Under the pieces are notes generated by a model. The model made no database searches, was not told the DNA's origin, and was given only the letters and a program-made list of their open reading frames with translations. Made by a program: the position numbers and the translations under genes. A stretch of DNA of 5,856 nucleotides, from NCBI GenBank assembly GCA_003136295.1, contig PLDZ01000081.1, positions 22,704 through 28,559 on the forward strand. Reading direction: 5' to 3'. This document shows positions 1-5,456 of this stretch, in pieces (position 1 is the first letter of the stretch; each line of letters starts with the position of its first letter). The stretch is from Candidatus Dormiibacterota bacterium. GTDB lineage: Bacteria > Chloroflexota > Dormibacteria > Aeolococcales > Aeolococcaceae.

Positions 1-70
1 CCTGCTCGCCCTCGGTCCAAATGAAGTCGACGCCGCAATCACGGCAACGTAGAGTCTGGTCTACCGACAC
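1..70 (-). CDS. Zinc-ribbon domain protein (zf-trcl type), N-terminal fragment
   Basis: The first 23 codons of a minus-strand gene that leaves the window at its left edge. Reading from a GTG at 70-68 gives a short start followed by C9-R-D-C12-G and then F-I-W-T-E-G-E-Q. The CxxCG knuckle followed by an aromatic and a T-x-G-E-Q stretch is the opening of the small 'probable zinc-ribbon' family (zf-trcl), whose members carry a second CxxC further on, outside this window. A good Shine-Dalgarno (GGAGG on the minus strand) lies 10 bases upstream and supports the GTG start. Function is unknown; such proteins are thought to bind zinc and perhaps nucleic acid or a protein partner. It is divergent from metK. 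The call rests on 23 residues, so it is good for the fold and weak for anything further. Confidence 0.72.
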   Translation of the reverse strand, partial: MSVDQTLRCRDCGVDFIWTEGEQ

Positions 71-80
71 GCGCCTTGTT

Positions 81-85
81 CCTCC
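81..85 (-). promoter_or_regulatory. Ribosome binding site of the zinc-ribbon gene
   Basis: The plus strand reads CCTCC, i.e. GGAGG on the minus strand, 10 bases before the GTG at 70-68. This site decides the start of the partial zinc-ribbon gene, which is too short in the window to be judged by length. Confidence 0.6.
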
Positions 86-95
86 GTCCGGCGCG

Positions 96-125
96 TTGTG
101 ATACGGCGCCCGGGTTGGTGATAGT
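96..125 (+). promoter_or_regulatory. Candidate sigma-70-like promoter for metK
   Basis: TTGTGA at 96-101 (4 of 6 matches to TTGACA) and GATAGT at 120-125 (4 of 6 to TATAAT) are separated by 18 bases. Transcription would start near 132 and leave a leader of about 160 bases before metK. This is the best pair I found by eye in the divergent region, but both hexamers are weak and other placements are possible. No convincing promoter was seen for the opposite-strand zinc-ribbon gene. Confidence 0.25.
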
Positions 126-131
126 TACCGG

Positions 132-290
132 CTAACAGTACACGGTCGAGAGGGTCCTCGCAAACGGACAAATCCGTGACAGCCCAGCCTTTCCATTGCG
201 CTGTTACGATCTTGCGATCCCTGGACAGGAGCAGGCCGGAGACGCACAGGGCGGCTCGGTGGCTGCCGGTAGGGGTGGAGGGTAGCTCCA
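132..290 (+). promoter_or_regulatory. metK 5' leader with several hairpins; possible cis-regulatory RNA
   Basis: Most of the 220-bp gap between the divergent genes would be transcribed as metK leader. Complementary segments seen by eye: CGAG 147-150 with CTCG 157-160; ACGGA 164-168 with TCCGT 173-177 (CAAA loop); CCCTG 219-223 with CAGGG 247-251; CGGC 252-255 with GCCG 265-268; and a hairpin over the Shine-Dalgarno at 276-290. metK leaders in several phyla carry SAM riboswitches, so regulation by SAM is a reasonable guess. I do not see the conserved core of SAM-I/SAM-IV (for example GGCAACC) and cannot assign a known class. Individual stems are short enough to arise by chance in GC-rich DNA. 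Confidence 0.3.
276..290 (+). promoter_or_regulatory. metK: metK Shine-Dalgarno enclosed in a hairpin
   Basis: GGAGGG at 277-282 sits 8-9 bases before the ATG at 291 and is a strong ribosome binding site. The same bases form a perfect 5-bp hairpin: TGGAG 276-280 pairs with CTCCA 286-290 around the loop GGTAG. The stem ends immediately before the start codon, so folding would hide most of the SD. This could be a translational switch or a chance palindrome. Confidence 0.5.
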
Positions 291-1475
291 ATGCCCATAA
301 CCCGTCATCGCCTCTTTACCTCGGAATCGGTGACCGAGGGACACCCCGACAAGGTCGCCGACCAGATCAGTGACGCGGTCCTCGACGCCGTGCTGAGCAA
401 GGACCCGCTCGGCCGTGTGGCCTGCGAGACCGCGCTGAGCACGGGAACCGTCCTGGTATTCGGCGAGATCACGACCGAGGCCTACGTCGACATCGCCGGC
501 CTTGTTCGCCAGACCATCAAGGAGATCGGCTACACGCGCGCCAAATACGGCATCGACTGGGAGACGTGCGGCGTGCTGGTAGGAATCGACGAGCAGTCGC
601 CCGACATCTCGCAGGGCGTGAACCACGGCGGCGCCGGCGACCAGGGAATGATGTTCGGCTTCGCCTGTGACGAGACCCCCGAGTTGATGCCGGCGCCAAT
701 TCAGATGGCCCACCAGCTCGCCCGTCAGCTTGCCGTTCTCCGCCGCGACGGGACGCTTCGCTGGGCGCGCCCGGACGGCAAGACCCAGGTCACGATCGAA
801 TACGACGGCGACGGCCGCCCGCGCCGGGTGGACACCGTCCTCGTGAGCGTCCAGCACGGGGAGGAGGTCAGCCAGGAGCAGATCTTCGAGGACGTCCAGC
901 ACCACGTCGTCGAGAAGGTGATCCCCGCCGACTGGCTCGACGCCGGCACCAAGCGCTACGTCAACCCCACCGGACGATTCGTCATCGGCGGCCCGATGGC
1001 GGATGCCGGCCTCACCGGCCGCAAGATCATCGTCGACACCTATGGCGGATACGCCCGTCACGGCGGCGGCGCCTTCAGCGGCAAGGATCCGTCGAAGGTC
1101 GATCGCAGCGCTGCCTATGGCGCCCGCTGGGCGGCCAAGAACGTGGTCGCGGCCGGCATGGCGACGAAATGCGAGATCCAGGTCGCCTATGCGATCGGCG
1201 TCGCCAAGCCCGTTTCGGTCCTCGTTGAGACATTCGGGACCGAGAAAGTCCCGAACGACATGATCGCCTCGCTGATAGATGAGTACATCGATCTGTCGCC
1301 CTTCGGGATCATGAGCGCCCTGGAGCTGCGCCGCCCCATCTACCGCCAGGTCGCCGCCTACGGCCACTTCGGCCGGAGCGATCTCGACCTTCCCTGGGAG
1401 CGCACGACCCTCGCCGAGCAATGGGCCGAGGATGCCGGCACCGCGCCACTCCTCGTCGCGGCAGCCACGGCCTAG
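291..1475 (+). CDS. metK: S-adenosylmethionine synthetase (methionine adenosyltransferase)
   Basis: Cytosolic enzyme making S-adenosylmethionine from methionine and ATP, releasing phosphate and diphosphate; SAM is the cell's main methyl donor. The 394-residue product is full length for bacterial MetK (E. coli is 384). Visible motifs: the N-terminal SESVTEGHPDK with active-site H18 and D20; the first family signature GAGDQG at 114-119 followed by MMFGFACDET; and the second signature GGGAFSGKDPSKVDR from 258, with K265, K269 and D271 matching substrate/phosphate-binding residues of the family. The C-terminus keeps the usual FGRSDLDLPWE. The ATG at 291 is supported by GGAGG at 277-281 and by the family N-terminus starting a few residues in. 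No truncation or missing catalytic residue was seen. It heads a same-strand run; manC begins 26 bases after the TAG stop with no terminator between. Third codon positions are almost all G or C. Confidence 0.97.
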   Translation: MPITRHRLFTSESVTEGHPDKVADQISDAVLDAVLSKDPLGRVACETALSTGTVLVFGEITTEAYVDIAGLVRQTIKEIGYTRAKYGIDWETCGVLVGIDEQSPDISQGVNHGGAGDQGMMFGFACDETPELMPAPIQMAHQLARQLAVLRRDGTLRWARPDGKTQVTIEYDGDGRPRRVDTVLVSVQHGEEVSQEQIFEDVQHHVVEKVIPADWLDAGTKRYVNPTGRFVIGGPMADAGLTGRKIIVDTYGGYARHGGGAFSGKDPSKVDRSAAYGARWAAKNVVAAGMATKCEIQVAYAIGVAKPVSVLVETFGTEKVPNDMIASLIDEYIDLSPFGIMSALELRRPIYRQVAAYGHFGRSDLDLPWERTTLAEQWAEDAGTAPLLVAAATA

Positions 1476-1501
1476 TCGCGGCGGAGGCGAGGCGGCAGGG
1501 C

Positions 1502-2641
1502 ATGGGTCTCCACATCTTGGTGCTCGCGGGCGGGAGCGGAACGCGGCTGTGGCCCCTGAGCCGACGTTCGACGCCGAAGCATCTTCTTCCCCTGGCTCGG
1601 GGAGGCGAGACTCTGCTTCGAGCCACCCTGGACCGGGTGATGGGGCTCGGCGACAGCGTCCGAATCGTCACAGCAGCCGACCAGGTCGAGAGCTGCCGCG
1701 CAGCACTCGCAGGACTGTCGCTCACCGATCAGGCGTACATCGCGGAGCCGCTCGCTCGTGGGACCGGTCCAGCCATCGGGCTTGCCGTGGGCCTCATCGC
1801 TCGCGAGGATCCCAATGCTTTGATTGCGAGCGTCCATGCTGACCATCGCGTCAGCGATGCCGCCGCATATCGTGCCGCTGTCCTGGCTTCGGCTGGGTGG
1901 GCGAAGGCTACCGACGGCCTTGCAACCGTTGGTCTTGTCCCTGTCGCTCCTGTTACGGGATTCGGCTACATAGAGCTGGGCGAGGCTCGGCCCCCGTCCC
2001 TGTGGACAGCGCCTGAGGGGAGCCCGCCCCAGGCGGCCGCTGCTGCTGCGCTACTGCCGGCATTTGCATCGGCCGGGTTCACTGAGAAGCCGTCTGCCGA
2101 GGTTGCTCAGGCCTACGTCAGGGGCGGCCGACACCTTTGGAATCTCGGCCTCTTTGCTTGGACGGCCCGCCGGTTCCTCGACGAGCTGAGTGTCGCCGAC
2201 CCCGAAGTCAGTTCCCTCCTGGACCGGGCCGTTGACGCGCGCATCCGGGGCGACGAGGAGGAAGTCACTCGGCTCTATGGGGGACAGCGGTCCCAGGCGG
2301 TGGAACCGCTGGTCCTCGAGCGGACTCCGCGCCTCACCGTCGTTGAGGCAACCTTCGGCTGGTCCGACCTGGGGTCGTGGACAGACGTCCACGATGCTCG
2401 CGTGGCGGAGGGCGATGTTGACGGCGATGGAAACGTGGTCGAAGGAACGGTATTCGTCACCTCGGCTCACGGATGCACGGTGGTGGCACGTTCCGGCAGG
2501 ATCGTCGCCGTGGCTGGCATAGATGGCGTTGTCGTTGTCGACACCCCCGAGGCCGTGTTGGTGGTCCCGGCACTCCAGTCGCAGCTTCTCAAGGAGGTCG
2601 TCGAGCAACTCCGCGCTGCCGGTCGAGACGAGGTTCTGTGA
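1502..2641 (+). CDS. manC: Mannose-1-phosphate guanylyltransferase (GDP-mannose pyrophosphorylase)
   Basis: Makes GDP-mannose from mannose-1-phosphate and GTP in the cytosol. The 379-residue product is the short form with the nucleotidyltransferase domain only, lacking the phosphomannose isomerase domain of long ManC/AlgA proteins. Motifs: LAGGSGTRLWPLSR at 8-21 with K26 (GTP binding), HADH at 112-115 (metal Asp114), GFGYIELG at 153-160, FTEKP at 193-197 (sugar-phosphate binding), WNLGLF at 213-218 (usually WNSGMF), FGWSDLGSW at 285-293 (second metal Asp289), then a beta-rich C-terminal part. The usual E-x-x-x-R-N-T-A-P-A is RGTGPA at 86-91. A Pro/Ala-rich stretch at 161-192 looks inserted. 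The ATG at 1502 is chosen because the family begins just before LAGGSGTR; GGAGG at 1483-1487 is 14 bases away, rather far, with AGGG closer at 1497-1500. An open frame extends upstream into metK but that extension is not family-like. GC3 in a sampled stretch is far below that of metK. Confidence 0.92.
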   Translation: MGLHILVLAGGSGTRLWPLSRRSTPKHLLPLARGGETLLRATLDRVMGLGDSVRIVTAADQVESCRAALAGLSLTDQAYIAEPLARGTGPAIGLAVGLIAREDPNALIASVHADHRVSDAAAYRAAVLASAGWAKATDGLATVGLVPVAPVTGFGYIELGEARPPSLWTAPEGSPPQAAAAAALLPAFASAGFTEKPSAEVAQAYVRGGRHLWNLGLFAWTARRFLDELSVADPEVSSLLDRAVDARIRGDEEEVTRLYGGQRSQAVEPLVLERTPRLTVVEATFGWSDLGSWTDVHDARVAEGDVDGDGNVVEGTVFVTSAHGCTVVARSGRIVAVAGIDGVVVVDTPEAVLVVPALQSQLLKEVVEQLRAAGRDEVL

Positions 2642-2674
2642 TTCGCGGGATCCGAGACGCTACGAATGTCCGGC

Positions 2675-2690
2675 TAGAATGCACTCGATG
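2675..2690 (+). promoter_or_regulatory. -10 element placed for a leaderless transcript of the mutase gene
   Basis: TAGAAT at 2675-2680 matches TATAAT at 5 of 6 positions and ends 7 bases before the ATG at 2688, so transcription would be expected to start at or next to the A of that ATG. No Shine-Dalgarno is present before the start, which fits a leaderless mRNA. The best -35 at the right distance (CCGAGA, 2652-2657) is poor, as is usual for leaderless promoters of the TAnnnT kind. It lies in the 46-base gap after manC and would be an internal operon promoter. Confidence 0.5.
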
Positions 2691-4145
2691 ATGCCGACCA
2701 CGATCCGGTTCGGGACCGACGGATGGCGGGCCGTGGTGGCGGATGATTTCACCTACGCCAACGTGCGAGCAGTCGCCCAGGGTGTGGCGTCTTACCTTGC
2801 GAGCGAGACACGCCCGGTGGTTGTCGGACACGATTCGCGGTTCTGCGCGGAGCTATTCGCTCGTGAGGTCGCGCAGGTCCTCGTCGCAAACGGACGCCGC
2901 GTCATCCTCCTCGACCGGGTAACCCCGACACCGGCCGTCTCGTGGGCGATTACCCGTCACCTTGCTGCCGGTGGGATCGTCGTCACCGCGAGTCACAACT
3001 CGGCAGAGTTCAACGGGATCAAATACAAACCCGACTTCGGAGGATCTGCGCCGCCCGAGGTCGTCTCCGAGATCGAACGGCATACCGCGGTGGCGTTCGA
3101 GTCGGGCGTCACCACGATGACGTACAACGAGGCCGTCGCGACGGGACAGCTTGAGTCCATCGACTCCCTTCCGGATTTCCTCGAGCAGCTTGGCAGGATG
3201 GTGGACCTCGACGCGCTTCGCGGTCACGGTCTGCGAGTGTGCCACGAGGCTATGTACGGCGCCGGGGCTGGTCTGATCGCGCGGGCGCTCACGGGTGGAT
3301 CAACCACCGTCGAGGAGCTCCACGGCGAGCGGAATCCAGGTTTTGGCGGGATGCATCCCGAGCCCATCGATCGCTACATGCCAGAGGCGATGGAGCGTAT
3401 GAAGACGGGTAACTTTGATCTCGGCATCGCCAACGACGGCGATGCCGATCGCGTCGGCATCATCGACGAGACAGGTCGCTACATCAATCAACTGCAGGTG
3501 ATGGCACTGTTCGCGATGTATCTACTCGAGAAGCGCGGCCTGCGAGGCGACATCGTCCGCTCGATCACGACCTCAGGAATGCTCGACGCCCTGGGGGAGC
3601 GCTTCGATGTCACCGTGCACGAAATGCCCGTTGGGTTCAAGTACATCGGCACCAAGATGATGGAAACCGACGCCATGCTGGGGGGCGAGGAATCGGGCGG
3701 CTACGCGTTCCGTGGCCACATCCCGGAACGTGACGGCATCCTCTCAGGGCTGATGATGGCCGCGATGATCGTCGACTACGGGCTACCGTTGTCCGGGATC
3801 CTCGCCCATCTCGAAGAGCTGGTCGGACCGCACGCCTACGACCGCCACGATATTCGGTTTCCCCGCGACGGCTATGAAGAGCGTAAGGAACAGATCTACG
3901 CACGTATGCGGCAGAACGCGCCCAGCGATCTTGCCGGGAGCAAGGTCCTGCGCACGCGCACAGACGATGGCTTCAAGTTCTACCTGGACGACGGGTCGTG
4001 GGTTCTCATGCGCATGAGTGGTACCGAGCCGCTCATGCGGGTGTATGCCGAGGCGACCACGCGAGAGCGGGTGGAGCAGCTCATCACCGCTCTCGAAAAC
4101 CAGAGCGGCGTCTCCGAGCGCATCGCGGTCGGAGCGAGCGAGTGA
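2688..4145 (+). CDS. Phosphomannomutase/phosphoglucomutase family protein (alpha-D-phosphohexomutase)
   Basis: Interconverts hexose 6-phosphate and 1-phosphate through a phosphoserine enzyme; here probably mannose-6-P to mannose-1-P, feeding ManC. The 485-residue product has all four family landmarks: TASHN with catalytic Ser102 (100-104), the Mg-binding loop DGDADR at 250-255, the sugar-recognition loop GGEESGG at 332-338, and the phosphate-binding loop RMSGTEP at 442-448. These mark domains I to IV in order, at normal length. The N-terminus FGTDGWRAVVADDFT is typical of the PMM/PGM group. Start: ATGs at 2688 and 2691 both fit; 2688 is preferred because of the -10 element 7 bases upstream. 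An ATG at 2679 lies inside that element, and the frame further upstream overlaps manC and is not family-like. The end overlaps the cupin start by four bases (GTGA). Specificity for mannose is inferred from the neighbours; glucose or glucosamine phosphates are alternatives. Confidence 0.9.
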   Translation: MMPTTIRFGTDGWRAVVADDFTYANVRAVAQGVASYLASETRPVVVGHDSRFCAELFAREVAQVLVANGRRVILLDRVTPTPAVSWAITRHLAAGGIVVTASHNSAEFNGIKYKPDFGGSAPPEVVSEIERHTAVAFESGVTTMTYNEAVATGQLESIDSLPDFLEQLGRMVDLDALRGHGLRVCHEAMYGAGAGLIARALTGGSTTVEELHGERNPGFGGMHPEPIDRYMPEAMERMKTGNFDLGIANDGDADRVGIIDETGRYINQLQVMALFAMYLLEKRGLRGDIVRSITTSGMLDALGERFDVTVHEMPVGFKYIGTKMMETDAMLGGEESGGYAFRGHIPERDGILSGLMMAAMIVDYGLPLSGILAHLEELVGPHAYDRHDIRFPRDGYEERKEQIYARMRQNAPSDLAGSKVLRTRTDDGFKFYLDDGSWVLMRMSGTEPLMRVYAEATTRERVEQLITALENQSGVSERIAVGASE

Positions 4146-4534
4146 CTGAGGCCTCCGAATTCATCAGCGCGTCCGGTTCGGGACGGGTAGATAAGCCCTG
4201 GGGATACGAGCTTCGCTGGGCGATCACCGACCGCTACCTGGGAAAGCTCATCCACGTCAATAAGGGCCATTCGCTCAGCCTCCAGTACCACGTGCAGAAG
4301 GACGAATGCATCTACCTCCAGTCTGGGGTGCTGGATCTCCAGCTCGAGGACGACAACGGTGCGATACAGACACTCACGCTGGCCCCCGGGATGAGCGCTC
4401 ATATCCGCCCCGGCCGGCGGCATCGCTTCGTGGCGGTGGAGGACACCGACCTTTTCGAGGTGTCATCGCCGGAGATCGATGATGTGGTGCGCATCGAGGA
4501 TAGCTACGGACGGGCCGGCACCTCGGCTCCCTGA
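4142..4534 (+). CDS. Cupin protein, type II mannose-6-phosphate isomerase-like
   Basis: A 130-residue single-domain cupin resembling the C-terminal isomerase domain of bifunctional ManC/AlgA. The N-terminal DKPWGYE (17-23), L-S-L-Q-Y-H (45-50), K-D-E (53-55), the second cupin motif IRPGRRHRF (88-96) and the closing DDVVRIEDSYGR (113-124) are all in family order. By analogy the metal ligands would be Q48, H50, E55 and H94. The likely reaction is fructose-6-P to mannose-6-P, the first step to GDP-mannose, but many such small cupins are untested and one could instead bind a sugar or nucleotide-sugar as sensor or epimerase. The GTG start at 4142 overlaps the mutase stop as GTGA, and GGAG at 4131-4134 is 7 bases upstream, so translational coupling is likely. 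The same frame is open further upstream inside the mutase gene, but that part has no family match. Confidence 0.8.
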   Translation: MTEASEFISASGSGRVDKPWGYELRWAITDRYLGKLIHVNKGHSLSLQYHVQKDECIYLQSGVLDLQLEDDNGAIQTLTLAPGMSAHIRPGRRHRFVAVEDTDLFEVSSPEIDDVVRIEDSYGRAGTSAP

Positions 4535-4545
4535 GCCGGGGCCCG
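4511..4545 (+). terminator. Strong GC hairpin over the cupin stop codon; possible terminator
   Basis: CGGCTC at 4524-4529 pairs with GAGCCG at 4533-4538 around a CCT loop, and the stem can extend to 4521-4541 as nine pairs including one T-G. Alternatively CGGGCC 4511-4516 pairs with GGCCCG 4540-4545 outside the same core. The TGA at 4532-4534 lies in the loop and stem. No run of T follows, so it is not a classic intrinsic terminator; it could act as a 3' end stabiliser or a U-less terminator of the metK-cupin operon. Confidence 0.4.
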
Positions 4546-4550
4546 CCGAG

Positions 4551-4583
4551 TTGTCCACCGTTTCCACAGGCCAACGTGGATAA
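4551..4583. promoter_or_regulatory. Cluster of three DnaA-box-like 9-mers
   Basis: Compared with TTATCCACA: TTGTCCACC at 4551-4559 (7 of 9), GTTTCCACA at 4560-4568 (7 of 9) directly abutting it, and CGTGGATAA at 4575-4583, which on the minus strand is TTATCCACG (8 of 9). The cluster covers most of the gap after the cupin gene and the putative GTG start of the membrane protein. No dnaA, dnaN or AT-rich unwinding region is in the window, so a replication origin is not supported. A DnaA-responsive promoter or chance are the alternatives. Confidence 0.3.
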
Positions 4584-5436
4584 TCGAACAGGTTTTCGCC
4601 GTCGCGGTCATGGCTATCTCGCGGACCAGGCGCGAAGCGCGCTGGGCATCACCGGCGAGGTCCGGGTCCTCGCCGAGATCCCCCTCCCGATGGTGCACAC
4701 AGCCTTTGGCCTCGCCGTCGCGGCCGCCGAGGTGTTGCTGCGGCCGGAGGCCGTGGGTCTGGATCGAAGCGCAGCCGCCGACGCGGGCCTTGCCATCCTC
4801 ACCGGTCTCGTTCTCGTCGCCTACGACTTCCTGATCTATCCGTCCGACTCAAGGCCTGGTCCGGTTGGGACGGCCCTCCCCATGGCGGCCGTCCTCTCGT
4901 TCGGGACACTGCTCGCGATCGCTGTCCTTCCCCTCCCGATCCGGATCGCCGGCGGGGTGATCGCTGCCGTGGTGATCGGCGGCGTGCCCCGTCTCGCCGG
5001 CCGCCGCGCCCTGGGCAAGGAGGGGTGGTTCACCCGATTGACCCGGGACGTCTCGGGGATCGCGGTACTGGCACCGGTGTTGCTCGGCGGCGCGTCACCC
5101 ACGCTGCCACAGCACCTCCGCCTGGCCGCCGTGGTTGCGGTCGTGTTTCTCGTGAGCCTCGACAGCCTCCGAACGGAGCGTCTGTCGATCCCTCTCACCA
5201 TCCTCTTCGCGGCCCTCGTCGCTGCGATCGTGCTCGGAGGCACCACGCTGGTCGGAACGAACAACGCTCACGCGGGGCTGCGTGCCGCGATCCTGCTCGT
5301 GCTCTGGTACGGCGCTCGTGGTGTCGCCGGTGCGGTGGGGGGCCCGCTGCGGCGCCGAAGCCTGGTCGCCGAGTACGCGATATTCGTGATCGCCGCGATC
5401 GTCGGAATGGTCTGGATCAGCGCCGCTCACCCCTGA
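4576..5436 (+). CDS. Polytopic membrane protein of unknown function
   Basis: I do not recognise this gene with confidence; it could belong to one of the uncharacterised membrane families of Chloroflexota (DUF5656 came to mind, unverified). The 286-residue product is mostly hydrophobic. Likely membrane segments lie near residues 43-58, 69-86, 98-138 (two), 157-171, 182-196, 205-224, 231-247 and 262-282, about eight in all, with Arg-rich loops such as 140-150 and 255-262. There is no signal peptide, catalytic motif or long soluble domain. The start is uncertain: the GTG at 4576 has no good Shine-Dalgarno and lies in the DnaA-box-like cluster, and its first codons are unusually AT-rich. The next in-frame start is ATG at 4690 (residue 39), just before the first membrane segment. 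From about codon 10 the codon use is like metK. It ends 15 bases before the convergent telA stop. No functional link to the GDP-mannose genes is evident, though a role in envelope polysaccharide assembly is conceivable. Confidence 0.72.
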   Translation: MDNRTGFRRRGHGYLADQARSALGITGEVRVLAEIPLPMVHTAFGLAVAAAEVLLRPEAVGLDRSAAADAGLAILTGLVLVAYDFLIYPSDSRPGPVGTALPMAAVLSFGTLLAIAVLPLPIRIAGGVIAAVVIGGVPRLAGRRALGKEGWFTRLTRDVSGIAVLAPVLLGGASPTLPQHLRLAAVVAVVFLVSLDSLRTERLSIPLTILFAALVAAIVLGGTTLVGTNNAHAGLRAAILLVLWYGARGVAGAVGGPLRRRSLVAEYAIFVIAAIVGMVWISAAHP

Positions 5437-5456
5437 GCGCCGGCAGAGCTGTCAGG
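5432..5456. terminator. Possible bidirectional hairpin between convergent genes
   Basis: CCTG 5432-5435 pairs with CAGG 5453-5456 and AGC 5436-5438 with GCT 5448-5450, with two bulged bases and a 9-base loop. The hairpin contains the stop codons of both convergent genes. No T-run flanks it on either side, so termination is only a suggestion; the stem is short. Confidence 0.25.

Noticed and set aside
71..290. A canonical SAM-I/SAM-IV riboswitch before metK
   Set aside because: I could not find the conserved GGCAACC-type core or the expected helix arrangement, so only an unclassified leader is reported.
204..1421. A 405-codon open frame on the minus strand opposite metK
   Set aside because: metK is certain on the plus strand; the antisense frame is a by-product of its high GC3, gives an Ala/Asp/Gly/Val-rich translation with no motif, and has no clear RBS.
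1421..1501. Upstream extension of manC overlapping the end of metK
   Set aside because: The 27 added residues are Arg/Gly-rich and absent from ManC proteins; the ATG at 1502 matches the family N-terminus.
2051..2608. A 185-codon minus-strand open frame opposite manC
   Set aside because: It lies entirely within manC, has no recognisable domain and contradicts clear plus-strand coding.
2523..2687. Upstream extension of the mutase into manC
   Set aside because: The added residues are Ser/Arg-rich noise from the manC overlap; the family begins just before FGTDGW.
3998..4141. Upstream extension of the cupin into the mutase gene
   Set aside because: Out-of-frame reading of the conserved mutase C-terminus; the GTG at 4142 has an SD and the usual GTGA overlap.
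2688..4145. Phosphoglucosamine mutase (GlmM) instead of PMM/PGM
   Set aside because: The sugar-recognition loop GGEESGG and the manC/cupin neighbours favour PMM/PGM over GlmM, though substrate cannot be proved from sequence.
4551..4583. Replication origin
   Set aside because: Only three imperfect boxes, no AT-rich unwinding element and no dnaA/dnaN neighbourhood.
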